Shown here in pieces: positions 38,073 through 49,720 of a stretch of DNA of 64,000 nt (within the stretch, counting starts at the first letter, position 1; each line of letters opens with the position of its first letter). The notes below the pieces were generated by a model. The model saw only the letters and a program-made list of their open reading frames with translations. It had not been told where the DNA came from and did not search any database. Location of the stretch: positions 1,118,001 through 1,182,000 of the forward strand of contig NW_026971149.1 in NCBI RefSeq assembly GCF_963678635.1. The letters run 5' to 3'. The DNA is from Symsagittifera roscoffensis (Eukaryota > Xenacoelomorpha > Acoela > Convolutidae). Made by a program: the position numbers and the translations under genes.

Positions 38073-40622
38073 GTCTGCCACTGCATCCCAGAACTGCGGA
38101 CAATCTGATTTAAAATGACCTTCCAAGTTTCAAAAGAAACACCTCGGGCCGAATTTCGCAATTAATCCTCTCACGAAATCCTCATGGTCCAATTCTGACG
38201 CATCTTCGTCCTCAAGGCTAAAGCCTATCGCTTTCATGCTTTGTTTGTAAGTTGGGCATCCTGATACATGATGGTCCGTTGAACTGCAATTGGCACAAGA
38301 GCGTCTCTTGTCCATATCACCCCTTGGTTTATACCAATTGTTCCCTTGGTTTGCTGGTCCGCTGTTAAAATTACCATAATTGTTCTTATAGTATCCTGAC
38401 CTCGAAAAAGGTTTCAGCAATATATACTCCTTTGACTTTAGCCTCAACTCCTCTGGTGTTGGCGCATTCGTTGATAGTGGTGTGTAATGCGTTGCTAGCA
38501 TTGTCCGAAGTTCATCATTCTTCACACCATCGATGAATTTTGAGGCTACTGCCAGGTTCATCCTTCGGTTTGACTCATCCGGTTGGCTGCGTCTTCTCAG
38601 CATTTCCAAGTCGTCGAGAAACTTGTCTATCGTTTCATCTTCTCGTTGCCTCCGTTTCTCGAAGCGCATCATTGCTTGGTGCCCCTGCACCCCTGATCCA
38701 AAATGATTTAGCAAAATTTCGAAGATCTTCTCGGCTGTGTCACGCTGATATTGCTTCTTGGTCATGGCACAGTTCAGGGCTGTCCCTTCCAAGTTACTGG
38801 TAAGTGCACTTCACTCTAGTCTTTCCTACAAGTCTTCCTCCTCGAAATGCAGTTTCATTACCTCTATCCAGGTATCAATACAGCCATCAGATTCGTCTTT
38901 ATAGCACCTTGGTTTCTTAAAGACCCTTCTGGACTTTTCACTGCGTTCATTGGTTCTGGATAGCCTTGTAAGGAATGTCTCCAGAGACCTGTTTAGGGGT
39001 TCAAAGGCTGTGGCCATTGCCGTAGCATCCCTTGAGTGTTCAGCCTGAGTGTTCTCACACCTTGTCGAAGGCTCTGCAAAAGGTGCATCCCTGCAATCCG
39101 CAACGCCGTAAGTATTTCCTCCTTGTCCCACATGACTTCTCCCTGGACTGGCATTCCTCCTGTTTCTGGAATCACCTCTCCCAGTTGCATGTGTGCCTTG
39201 TGTCGGTCTTTCATTCGAGGTCTGCTTGTTCCCTGTTGAACTTGCCTTGCTGTTGGGGCCCCATGTTCTATGATCCCTTGTGGTATAGCCTGATGAGCTG
39301 CCCCTGCCTCTAGTGGATCCATCTGCCCGTCTCCTTTGATGGTCATGGAAGTTCACCTTCGGTTCCCTGCTGGGACCTCCCGAACTCGGTTCTCCTTCTC
39401 TTGGTCCACTCCTGCTTCCTAGTAGCCCATCCAATCTGTCCATGATGGCCTGAGTTCGCCTCTCCATCATCGCTTCCAACTTTGTGTCAAGAGTCCCAAG
39501 AGTCTGCTCTTGTTGCTTTCTTAACTTCTCCATATCGTCTCTTAAGCGAAACTCTCTCTGTTCCGCTTCTCTTGTCATTCGCGACAGGTTCTTTGCTATA
39601 TGCTCGTCCGTTCTTTCTCTCAAGCGTTTTTCGCTCATATCAACTTCTTGTCTATTTCGGTTTATTTCTTCCCGCAAACTTTCTCTTTCAACGTGGACTG
39701 CTCTTTCTAGTTCACTCATCCTTATGGACATCTGTTCGTTTTGCTCTCCTATACTGCCCACGATGCTGTTCAAGGCTTCTTCCAAAGCTACCCCGTTGTC
39801 CACGAGTGGCGTCACTAGTGGCGGATTCACCCTGTCGGTCCCAGGTAGCTTCGTGCTGGTCGAGATCCGGGCTCTTATTCTCTGTCTCGACGTTTTTTCA
39901 CTATCCACTCCACGATCCGCCAATGCGTCGCTTAGCCCTCTATTTCTATTCTCCCCAGTTCGCTGCTCTGACTTTTTCATGATCGCAAAGCCTCTCGACT
40001 GGCCTGGTGTGTTTACCTCTTTGCTTATCGTTCTTACCACACCAAATTTGTCCTTGTTTCCAGTCTCTTCCCCGAGGTATGGATCATTCTCCTGGGTCGA
40101 ACTATTGAGGCTTAGTTGAGATCCAGAGTCCACCTGCTCGTCATCGTCCTCTTCTTCCTCTTGGGATTCACCTTCGTTTCCTGTGCCCGCTCCCATTGTA
40201 AATGGAAAGATGTTCCCAAAGGTATTTTTCATTCTTTCTGTGAACGACGAAGACGTAGTCTGTTTCTCTGTTGAATCTGCCATCATGGTGTTGTCTGTTG
40301 GAGATCTCCTGGTCGCCACAATTTCAGTAGAGATGTCGGACAGTTCCGACATCTCCGCCCGATCCAGTGTTCCGGTGGAAGTGGCCAAATCCTGACCCTG
40401 TTCTACCGGAGTAGATTCGCTCGCTAGCCTTCTGCCTCTCCCTTCCAGCCCATGCATTTCTTCGTTGTCCTGCATGGCCTGGTTCGGGTGGACTTCCACT
40501 TCCAACAATTCTTTTCTCTCTTCTGAGTTCTTTTGACTTCTCGTTTCAACCATTCTGCCTGAAACCATCTTCCTTTTGCCGTTCCTTGTTCGTTTGACCC
40601 GTTCCACAAAAGGATCCGTCAT
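38067..40622 (-). pseudogene. gag: gag of the nested copy
   Basis: ATG at 40622. The first 598 codons hold a disordered acidic region, then a long coiled coil (about residues 285-400). A Gly/Arg/Ser-rich region and the start of the capsid-like domain (KKPRCYKDESDGCIDTWIEV) follow. TAG and TGA replace Trp and Cys codons seen in the outer copy near 38826-38800. The same frame then continues (38792-38130) through the rest of capsid and a first knuckle, CANCSSTDHHVSGC. In the second knuckle, CFFCNLEGHFKSDC in the outer copy, the second Cys codon is TGA here (38132-38130). The gene runs into pol sequence at the deletion junction. Confidence 0.88.
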
Positions 40623-43600
40623 TGATTTTCTTTGCTCCTCAGGTATGAATTTCCTAGAACTATTACCTCGTTTAGGTATTCTTGACTTGTCTAGACTCCT
40701 TTCCTATTTGTACCTTCTCAAGCCTATACACTCAATTCGATTTCTGGTGACTTCCAAGTCTGACTATTAATATAATTAACACAACACAATAAGTTTCACA
40801 AGTTTCTATTAAATAGTGACCACGAATCCCTGTATTGTATCAAAATACACCTTGTATGTAATTTATTCACACTAATCAATTATTGGTCGTAAGATATGAG
40901 AACTAGCACAATTTAATGTTATCAGTCAATTTAAAAGATAGTGTACTCACTACCCAATCAAGCACAGTTTATGTTGATTTAAAATCAAAAGTAAAAGACC
41001 AAGAATATTTCTATGAAAAACGTATGTGTATTTGTACTTTAGTCGGTCGCAGTACAATGGTTGAACTTGAATTTTTTAAAGAAAAAGTTTTCCCCGCTTG
41101 GTGCTGCACCAAACAGACAAAACTATCAAGGCAGTAACTTTCTCAAGTGGGCGTCTATTGAACCCACCGAGTAGTGTGTTACCTATCTGCCTTCGGACTG
41201 CCCGAGCTAGACCTACTATAATCCTCAGGGCAATCACTTCTCGTAAAAACGTATTGGTTTTCAATGTTTTCAATGTACACCAATGAGTTACACTATTCTT
41301 TAATTTAGACCTAGTGTTGCGAATATCCGAGGTCGGACCTGTTTTGTTTTCGTCTGGTCTTATTCGAAAGGCAAGTTACCAGTGCAGTCACTGGTTCCTA
41401 GCCTAGGTCTTAATAACCTAATGCCTCGCACTCTTGTCTTTCTTTTGTATTACCTAAGTCCTTAAAAAAAAATTTTATCTCTCTGGGTTGACAAAAAACA
41501 GTACCCCTCCGGATTGGCAAAAATAGGACCCTCCCGGATTGGTAAAAATAAGACCCCTCCGAATTAGGATCCCTCTGAGTTAGTAAATAGGAGACCCCTC
41601 CGGATTGGGACCCCTCCGGTTTTGTGTAAACTAGACCCCTCCGGATTCGGACCCATCCGACTTTGAAAAATTTTGACCCCTCCGGATTGGGAGCCCTTTG
41701 GTTCTTTGAAGTAGCTTTTCGGAGATTTCTTGATTTCAGCCTATACCCCTCCGGATACGTTCTGTGATGCTATTCTGCTGTTCGAATTAACTGGGAAGGG
41801 TATATGATCCTTTCCTAGACCCCTCCGGATTGAAGTTAAGCCTCCTATTTGACAATGCACACTAACGGTGAAGGGTCTTATCACTTGCCTAATTTCGGCT
41901 CTATTAAGGTCTTCTTGTGCCTTTAGCCCTCCCTTTTGTCTAGAACTGTCCTAACTTACTTAGTTCAATCGCTATCAACTTTTGGTAGGGGTTTAAGGGT
42001 TTTCCAAGAAAAATTCATAAAACGTGAAGGGTGTACCCCTCCTAATTGAGTAATTTGCTAAAAACAATCTCAAAAAATTTTCGCGCTCGCTTTTTCGAGT
42101 AATTCTTCTTCCTAATAGTAAGTTTAGCTAATTTCTGATCTAATGGTACCAAGATCAACTGAATCTGTCCAGTTGTCGAAAAGTTATTAGCCAAAACGTC
42201 TTTCCTGCAAATTCAAAAATTTTCTCTCTTATAGGTTCCACCTAACTTTTTCCGCAATTCTGTTCATTTCGACCTAAAAATTATTGATCCGAGCTCAAAA
42301 GGCCTATACTCTTCTAATTCGATGCAAAAGACCCGATCTAAAACTCTTCAGCTGAGAAAATTTGCGAAAAAGTATGCTACCTATACCCCTCCGGGTTGAT
42401 GAATCCTCCAAATCAAACACGTTAAGTTCGATTTCTCTGCTACGCGGAAGGCTTTCGGGTAGCGGGTTTTAAAACTCGTAGATTCACTAGTGGAAGTTTT
42501 CCAAACAACTGTTTTTACTGTTCTAACTCAAAAATTTCAAAAAATGGGAAAATTTGGTTTTTGGTACCAAAATAGTTCCAACCACTTCCGAACTAAAGTT
42601 AACCGGTTCTACCTATTAGAGTAGTGCAATCACGATGTAACGCACTAATTTAGCGCTTTTTTCATGTTCCAAAAAATATCGATATATCAAAAATCTCGAT
42701 TTGTGGGGGGATCAATATATCGCTATTTTGACCCTAAAAACCGGTCTGTTTTCTCTGTTTTTCACTGAAAAACGATATAGGTTATTAATATAAGCTATAT
42801 TACTAATAATAGTAGTAATACTATACCCCTCCGGGTTTGTTTAATATCCGAATTAAGGTGCTTAACTCGGATATTCGCAGTTCGGTGAAGGGTCACTACA
42901 GTGCAGCACTGTCGAGCCCCCCACAGATTACTATCTTACTTTTTGTACCAAAAGGGATACAAAACTTGTTAACGATACCCAACAGTCGATTGTTGTTGTG
43001 GTTGAGCCCCTTCTTGTTGCTCCTTGTACTGCTTGCCGGATCAGTCTTCTCCCAAGACCCTTCCGATTTGAGCGCAAATCAGCTGACCCTTCCGGATTGA
43101 GCGCAATGTATCATTAACGTGCTTAAATGCTCAAATAACCCTACAGTACAAGCCTCACAAACGGGCCACAAAATTGATCGTAACAATCCTGACTGATATA
43201 AATGCCTGTAATAACAATATATCTATCAACAACAAACGGGGGTGTTGGATCACATCTTGTCTGGGGGGATGATTTCTACTGGTTTTTTACTTTTTTTTTT
43301 ACTGTTTTTGGTTTTTTCGGTTATTTTTTATGTTTTTTGTTTTTCTTTGGTACTATACTACTTTTGTTTGGTTTTATGTATATATTTAAATGTTTTTGGT
43401 CACAAACCACTCAGGGGACGAGGGGTTCGCGATTCCCCCCACCCTTCCTGGTTCGTGAATTTTCGGTCTTAACTAGGTTAAAAAATTATTCACGGTAATC
43501 CGGAAGGCTTCCGCGTTCCGAACTACCCTTCCGCCCCGGCGGTTTAGGCCTATTAAGGGCGTTAATGTGAGCATCCGCTCGGCGCGGAGTGCTCGTTAAC

Positions 43601-43656
43601 GGTTCTGCCGGTCATGATGTTAAAGAATAACACCAGGAGCGCCATAAAAACATGTA
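40623..43656 (-). other. 5' leader of the nested copy
   Basis: About 3 kb homologous to 20687-23749 in inverted orientation. There is no supported gene. It contains the iterated leader motif (cluster at 41500-41760, read as ACCCCTCCGG on the plus strand) and the same TGGCGCTCCTGGTGTT candidate primer-binding sequence (on the minus strand, near 43629-43644). Confidence 0.75.
41500..41760 (-). repeat. Iterated CCGGAGGGGT motif cluster, nested copy
   Basis: About ten iterations seen as ACCCCTCCGG on the plus strand. They have the same order and irregular spacing as in the outer copy, but with different point changes inside individual motifs. Confidence 0.8.
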
Positions 43657-44581
43657 TGTAACATTCGCCCGGAAGATACATATCGACGGAAAACAAAACT
43701 AAGTCCTAAGACGACTGGCTAACGTCCAAACAGAGTTCTGCATGCTTTTCACCGTCTCTACCAAGCCAGTACTTTCGGTGGTCTTTCTAACATCGGGTCG
43801 ACAAAAACGTTACTGTTCTCCGGCTTCGACCAGAACGCTCAAATTAACTAGATTACATGCAAATAGTGAGCTCATGGCTGTGTCTCAGTATTCCCAGACC
43901 ACGAGGTCACTCCTAAAAACAGGGCTATTACTATTTATTGAATTTTTTTTTGTTTTTGCTCAGTAGATAAAAATCATCATCTCCGTCGAAGATGGATCAA
44001 CCCTTTCCCCCCCAACTCCTAGCTTCTCATCCTTATCAAAATGAATTCAGATATTAATTAAATTCAAGTCAGGACATGACAGGAAGCTAAAAGTTTATAT
44101 AAAAGGATAGAAGTCTCAGTTCCTTTACCCATCCGGATTCTTGAATCCACTGAATCAAGCACGTTAACCTTGATTTCTTCTTAATCCGGAAGGCTGTCTT
44201 TCACCCTTCACCGTTGTTCGCAACGGCCTTGCAACTATTGTAGCGGCACAAAAGTTGCAACTCGGGGTGTTCTCTGCTATTCTTGCAATCTGCTGTTGTT
44301 TTTCAATCACGATTTTTGCAGTTATCGTTAGCGCAACTGATGTTGTTGTGTTTTTCTTTCTCGTTTTAGCCAAAATGGCCGTTTCTGACGTTTCTCAGAA
44401 ATGTTACGTAACCACTTCGAAAAATTAAAAATTTGAATTTCCAAACCCCTCAACCTTCACGTTTTGTGTTATCGTTCCAATAACGTTCTTAATCCTTCCA
44501 AACTGCCAACTCGGAAGGTCTACTGCTAAAAATTCGAAGTCTGCAGAAGTTGCATTTTGGCCATTCTGGTCGAATGTCACA
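43657..44581 (-). repeat. 5' LTR of the nested copy
   Basis: 925 bp, TGTAACATTCG...CGAATGTCACA, followed by the AGA duplication at 44582-44584 and then interrupted gag. It retains the 38-bp segment (around 44355-44392) missing from the partner LTR at 24284-25168. Confidence 0.93.
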
Positions 44582-46949
44582 AGAATGATCAATACCTCGG
44601 GGAAGAGACTGGAAACAAGGACTAATTTGATGTGGTAAGAACGATAAGCAAAGAGGTAAACACACCAGGCCAGTCGAGAGGCTTTGCGATCATGACAAAT
44701 TCAGAGCAGCGAACTGGGGAGAATAGAAATACAGGGGTAGGCGATGCATTAGCGGATCCTGAAGTGGATAGTGAAAAGACGTCGAGACAGAGAATAAGAG
44801 CCCGGATATCGACCAGCACGAAGCTACCTGGGACCGACAGGGTGACACCGCCACTAGTGACGCCACTCGTGGATAACGGGGTAGCATTAGAAGAGGCCTT
44901 GAAAATCATCATGGGCAGTATAGGAGAGCAAAACGAACAGATGTCCATAAGGATGAGTGAACTAGAAAGAGCAGTCGACGTTGAAAGAGAAAGTTTGCGG
45001 GAAGAAATAAACCGAAATAGACAAGACGTTGATAGGAGCGAGAAACGCTTGAGAGAAAGAACGGACGAGCATATAGCAAAGAACCTGTCGCGAATGACAA
45101 GAGAAGCGGAACAGAGAGAGTTACGCTTAAGAGACGATATGGAGAAGTTAAGAAAGCAACAAGAGCAGACTCTTGGGACTCTTGACACAAAGTTGGAAGC
45201 GATGATGGAGAGGCGAACTCAGGCCATCATGGACAGATTGGATGGGCTACTAGGAAGCAGGAGTGGACCAAGAGAAGGAGAACCGAGTTCGGGAGGTCCC
45301 AGCAGGGAACCGAAGGTGAACTTCAATGACCATCAAAGGAGACGGGCAGATGGATCCAATAGAGGCAGGGGCAGCTCATCAGGCTATACCACAAGGAATC
45401 ATAGAACATGGGGCCCCAACAGCAAGGTAAGTTCAACAGGGAACAGGCAGACCTCGAATGAAAGACCGACACAAGGCACACATGCAACTGGGAGAGGTGA
45501 TTCCAGTAACAGGAGGAATGCCAGTCCAGGGAGAAGTCATGTGGGACAAGGGGGAAATACTTACGGCGGTTCGGATTGCAGGGATGCACCTTATACAGAG
45601 CCTTCGACAAGGTGTGAGAACACTCAGGCGGGACACTCAAGGAATGCTACGGCATGGCCACAGCCTTCGAACCCCTAAACAGGTCACTGGAGACATTCCT
45701 TACAAGGCTATCCAAGACCAATGAACGCAGTGAAAAGTCCAGAATGGTCTTTAAGAAACCAAGGTGCTATAAAGACGAATCTGATGGCTGTATTGATACC
45801 TGGATAGAGGTAATGAAACTGCATTTCGAGGAGGAAGACTTGTGGGAAAGACAAGAGTGCAGTGCACTTACCAGTAACTTGGAAGGGACAGCCCTGAACT
45901 GCGTCATGGCCAAGAAGCAATATCAGCGCGACACAGCCGAGAAGATCTTCGAAATCTTGCTAAATCGTTTTGGATCAGGGGTGCAGGGGCACCAAGCAAT
46001 GATGCGCTTCGAGAAACGGAGGCAACGAGAAGATGAAACGATAGACAAGTTTCTCGATGACTTGGAAATGCTGACAAGACGCAGCCAACCGGATGAGTCA
46101 AACCGAAGGATGAACCTGGCGGTAGCCTAAAAATTCATCGATGTTGTGAAAAATGATGAGCTTCGAACAATGCTAGCAACGCATTACACACCACTATCAA
46201 CGAATGCGCCAACACCAGAGGAGTTTAGGCTAAAGTCAAAGGAGTATCTATTGTTGAAACCTCCTTCGAGGTCAGGATACTACAAGAACAATTATGGTAA
46301 TTTTAACAGCGGACCAGCAAACCAAGGGAACAATTGGTATAAACCAAGGGATGATATGGACAAGAGACGCTCTTGCGCCAATTGCAGTTCAACGGACCAT
46401 CATATATCAGCATGCCCAACTTACAAACAAGGCATGAAAGCGATAGGCTTTAGCCTGGAGGACGAAGATGCATCAGAATTGGACCATGAGGATTTCATGA
46501 GAGGAGTAATTGCGAAATTCGGCCCGAGGTGTTTCTTTTGCAACTTGGAAGGTCATTTTAAATCAGATTGTCCGCAGTTCTCGGATGCAGTGGCAGACAT
46601 CAAGCATCCAAGACATGAAGAAGCTCTGTCAGGAGTGAAAGCCAGCAAGGCTCGCCTGTTGAGTGAAGCGGAGGCACGCAGAAAGGATAAATCCCAAGAG
46701 CTGGTGGCAAAGAAAATGCAAGCGGTGACAGAAGAAACATATGAACCGGAACCTGCAACTGCGGCTGATGATTTCAAAATCGATTATAGGGCAGCCGCGA
46801 GGGATGCTCTAAATAGAGTGCAGCAGGAACTAGTGACGAAAGAGATCGAACAAAAGGTGAGACTCGAACTGGAGAATGAGAAATTGCAGGAGCAACTGAA
46901 TGCCTTCGAAGCAACGGAGGTTGAAGAGACAAATCACCAAGCAGTTTGA
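44582..46949 (+). pseudogene. gag: gag, 3' part, outer copy
   Basis: Resumes exactly after the nested insertion. It contains the coiled coil (NEQMSIRMSELERAV and on), then the Arg/Gly/Ser region. A one-base loss near 45650 shifts the frame. The capsid-like domain follows (45654-46130) to TAA where the nested copy has Ser, then the rest of capsid and two CCHC knuckles, CANCSSTDHHISAC and CFFCNLEGHFKSDC. A charged tail of about 110 residues ends at TGA 46947-46949. The pol ATG is two bases further on. Confidence 0.88.
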
Positions 46950-46951
46950 GC

Positions 46952-48619
46952 ATGAAACTTAATGTGATCTCTGGTCAGAGGTTCGGTATGGTACCGCAAG
47001 GAAGCAAATTACAGTCGATAATCTCGGTGGCGAAGCATCAGGTAATCAGAAATCTGAGTGAACCGTCTGAGTTTACTTTGATGCATTTGGATACATATGC
47101 AGACTATCTGAGGCAGTTGGAGCCACGCACCGAGTCGAGGGCTGTGCGGGCACTACTAACGACGGGTGGCCCTCGCATGAAGAAACTTCATGGACGCTAC
47201 CTGGAGGTCTATGGGCCGTATCAGGTGATGCTGAACGTGGATGGAATCAGTATCTATACCAGGACCTATGTGACAACAGATGATGTCCAAATGGGGCAGA
47301 TCTATTTGGGTGAGGAGGAGCTCAAAGTCCGTAGGATAGGCCATGACGCAAAGATGGAACAAGATGCTGTACACATTGGGTATGAAGCAGATGTTACTGT
47401 ACATCTGCTCGACACAAACGGAACGAAAATCGGAGTCACAGGGCGTCTGGACACAGGAGCGGTAGTGAGTGTGATGCCGATAAAAACTTGGGAGCCAATG
47501 GGTTTCACAAGACAAGATCTAATTCCAACGAATCTCAGACTGGCCGCCGCCAATCGAGGAGCAATCTACGTAGCCGGGAAAACGCCAATAACGGTCCTCC
47601 ACATGGGAGGGCGGGATCTTTGGATGAGCTTCCTGTTGGTAGAGAATTTGGACGACGCCGACCAATTCATCTTGGGCAGAGATTTTGTCAGGAATTTTGA
47701 CGTGATGATTGACTTGAACAATGGTCTGATACGGATTAGAAACCCGGACCGGAAGTATGTTAATAAACCAATTAATAGGATAATAACAGACGAAAACAAG
47801 GTACCAAATTTTTTAGACAGAAAATTAAAACTACAGCCAGGACAAGCTGTGGTGGCAATTTTTAGAATGAGAAGTTTAAATTCATTAAGCGATAGTAAAC
47901 AGGTTTGTTTAGTACCGAATCCAAACAGTCAGAGTTCGGTGATTTTAGGCCGGAGCTTCTCGGTAACGCGAAACGGACTTTGTGTCAGTGTGTTATTGAA
48001 CACACTGGACACCACGGTTTCAATCCAGCGTGGAAAGAAGCTTAGTTACGCTTTGCCGATGAGGACAGACTATGAGGAGACACAAAACTTGAGGAAACAT
48101 AATGTGAAAGACTGTCCTTATCATGCCAATAAAGATAAAATTTTAAAGAGAAATAATCAATTAAAATCTATTCATAAATTGTTTTCAATGAAATCCGAAT
48201 TGGACGACGGCTTATCAAGTTGCTCGAATTTTCCGGAACGCTCCTCGTCATTTGAACTAGATTCTGACAAACCGGTTTTGCCAGAAATAGAACAATTAAA
48301 AGGTAAATTAGGTGAGGGAGATTTCGAAAAATTGCGGGACGTTTTAAATCGGAACGCAGATGTATTTTCGAAACATAAAGCGGATATCAATTGCTGTAAC
48401 TTCGTCGAACACGAAATTGAATTGGAAGAAGGTGCCGTTCCGCACAGAGAGGGCACCAGACGAATGACGCCACACAAATCGGAAGCGTGCCGAGCGGAAA
48501 TAGAAATGTTGCTTGAAAACGACATGATAGAACCCTCGAAATCGCCATGGACTTGCGGGGTGGTAATGGCAAAAAGGAAAGGGGGCAGCTTAGATTTTGA
48601 TGCGACTTTTGTTACTTGA
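46952..48619 (+). CDS. pro-pol: Protease and start of RT, outer copy
   Basis: ATG at 46952, two bases after the gag TGA (TGAGCATG); the frame is -1 to gag and open back to 46925. The aspartic protease is marked by VTGRLDTGAVVSVMP (DTG at about 169-171) and by FILGRDFV downstream. About 200 residues later the RT N terminus begins (HEIELEEGAVPHREGTRRM, LLENDMIEPSKSPWTCGVVM). Small indels in the KRKGGSLDF region push the frame to a stop at 48619, and the RT continues in the next ORF. The nested copy has no counterpart. Confidence 0.85.
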   Translation: MKLNVISGQRFGMVPQGSKLQSIISVAKHQVIRNLSEPSEFTLMHLDTYADYLRQLEPRTESRAVRALLTTGGPRMKKLHGRYLEVYGPYQVMLNVDGISIYTRTYVTTDDVQMGQIYLGEEELKVRRIGHDAKMEQDAVHIGYEADVTVHLLDTNGTKIGVTGRLDTGAVVSVMPIKTWEPMGFTRQDLIPTNLRLAAANRGAIYVAGKTPITVLHMGGRDLWMSFLLVENLDDADQFILGRDFVRNFDVMIDLNNGLIRIRNPDRKYVNKPINRIITDENKVPNFLDRKLKLQPGQAVVAIFRMRSLNSLSDSKQVCLVPNPNSQSSVILGRSFSVTRNGLCVSVLLNTLDTTVSIQRGKKLSYALPMRTDYEETQNLRKHNVKDCPYHANKDKILKRNNQLKSIHKLFSMKSELDDGLSSCSNFPERSSSFELDSDKPVLPEIEQLKGKLGEGDFEKLRDVLNRNADVFSKHKADINCCNFVEHEIELEEGAVPHREGTRRMTPHKSEACRAEIEMLLENDMIEPSKSPWTCGVVMAKRKGGSLDFDATFVT

Positions 48620-49236
48620 ACGCGGTAACAACAAAAGATGCGTCTTCGATACCGCGAAGAGACCAGAGCCTCTCTAAGCTTGGTGATGCCAAGCTCTTCA
48701 CCACGTTGGACTTGGGTTCTGCCTTCTGGCAGGTTCCTCTGCGGAAGAAGGATAGAGAGAAAACCGGCTTCGCGTGCGAATTGGAGTTGTACCAGTGGAA
48801 GAGGATGCCCTTCGGCTTATGCAATGCGACAGCAACTTTTCAAAGGCTGATGGCTCAGGCTTTGACAGGAGTGACCAAAAAGTACGGGAATCTCTTGACG
48901 TGCTACGTGGATGACGTAGTCATAGCGACACCGACCCTTGAGGATCACATTGATCGGCTCGATGAGGTCTTCGGATGTATGAAAAGAGCAGGTTTGAAAT
49001 GCAAACCACCAAAATGCGAAATCCTTAGGGATTCGATTAAGTACCTGGGAAGAATGGTGGACAGGCATGGTGTGAGGCCAGATGCGGAGGCAGTAGAGGC
49101 CGTGTTGACATGGAAGGCTCCGAGGACGGACACACAGCTAATGAGCTTCCTGGGGTTTGCCAATTGTTACCGTGAATTCATCAAAGGATATGCAGACAAG
49201 GTGTATCCAATGCAGAAGCTGATGCGCAACAAATGA
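48616..49236 (+). CDS. pol: Reverse transcriptase core, outer copy
   Basis: 207 codons with RT motifs in order: LNAVTTKDA-type start, LDLGSAFWQVPL, MPFGLCNATATFQRLM, catalytic CYVDDVV (YVDD at 97-100), KCEILRDSIKYLGRMV and LMSFLGFANCYREFIKGY. The palm is complete. It ends at TGA 49234-49236, where Trp or Arg would be expected before KKFEWNDEAQ. Typical of Ty3/Gypsy RT and clearly different from the RT of element 1 (YLDD). Confidence 0.9.
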   Translation: MNAVTTKDASSIPRRDQSLSKLGDAKLFTTLDLGSAFWQVPLRKKDREKTGFACELELYQWKRMPFGLCNATATFQRLMAQALTGVTKKYGNLLTCYVDDVVIATPTLEDHIDRLDEVFGCMKRAGLKCKPPKCEILRDSIKYLGRMVDRHGVRPDAEAVEAVLTWKAPRTDTQLMSFLGFANCYREFIKGYADKVYPMQKLMRNK

Positions 49237-49720
49237 AAGAAGTTCGAGTGGAACGATGAAGCACAGGTTGCCTTCGAGAACATAAAGCGGGAACTGTGCG
49301 AAGCGCCAGTACTAGGCATGCCTACAGAATGTATGTTCTTGACACAGACGCGTCGGTAGTAGCCATCTCAGGAATATTGCACCAAGAACAAGAATGGAAT
49401 GGAAGAACGGTTCTTCGTCCCATTGCATATGGCAGCAAAGTCTTGAGTGACACTGAGATGAAATATGGTGCACCAAAAGCAGAAATGTTTGCAGTAGTCA
49501 CGTTCGTGGAAAAGTACCGTGCATACTTGGGGAGCGCTCCTTTCAAGTTACGCGTGGACAACAAAGCGTTATCCTGGTTGAAGACCTACTCGATGGATCA
49601 TAGTTAAATTGGTAGATGGATAGTAAGATTGGATGGCTACCACATGATAATCGAGCACAGGATGCGTGACAAACACCAGAATGCTGACAGCCTCAGTAAG
49701 AAAACTGAATTCTATGAAAG
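49237..49720 (+). pseudogene. pol: RNase H, outer copy (with frameshift and stop)
   Basis: Starts with FEWNDEAQVAF. After a shift near 49310, RNase H appears at 49296-49607: VLDTDASVVAISGIL (first Asp), APKAEMFAVVTFVEKY (Glu) and LRVDNKALSWL (Asp). TAA at 49605-49607 interrupts it and the frame continues with IIEHRMRDKHQNADSLSKK, the last Asp motif. Confidence 0.85.

Larger units (their letters stand above)
24284..44581 (-). mobile_element. Element 2, nested copy inserted in opposite orientation into gag of the outer copy
   Basis: LTRs at 24284-25168 and 43657-44581 flank a minus-strand element of 20,298 bp. AGA is duplicated at 24281-24283 and 44582-44584. The uninterrupted gag sequence, seen in this copy's own gag near 40090, has one AGA, so the duplication is 3 bp. 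Internal order on the minus strand is leader, gag, integrase, macro-like ORF and the 3' block. Protease, RT and most of RNase H are deleted. The insertion must be later than the outer one. Confidence 0.95.

Noticed and set aside
39484-40119. 211-codon plus-strand ORF, mirrored at 44622-45188
   Set aside because: Antisense to the gag coiled coil; a shadow of charged heptad codons.
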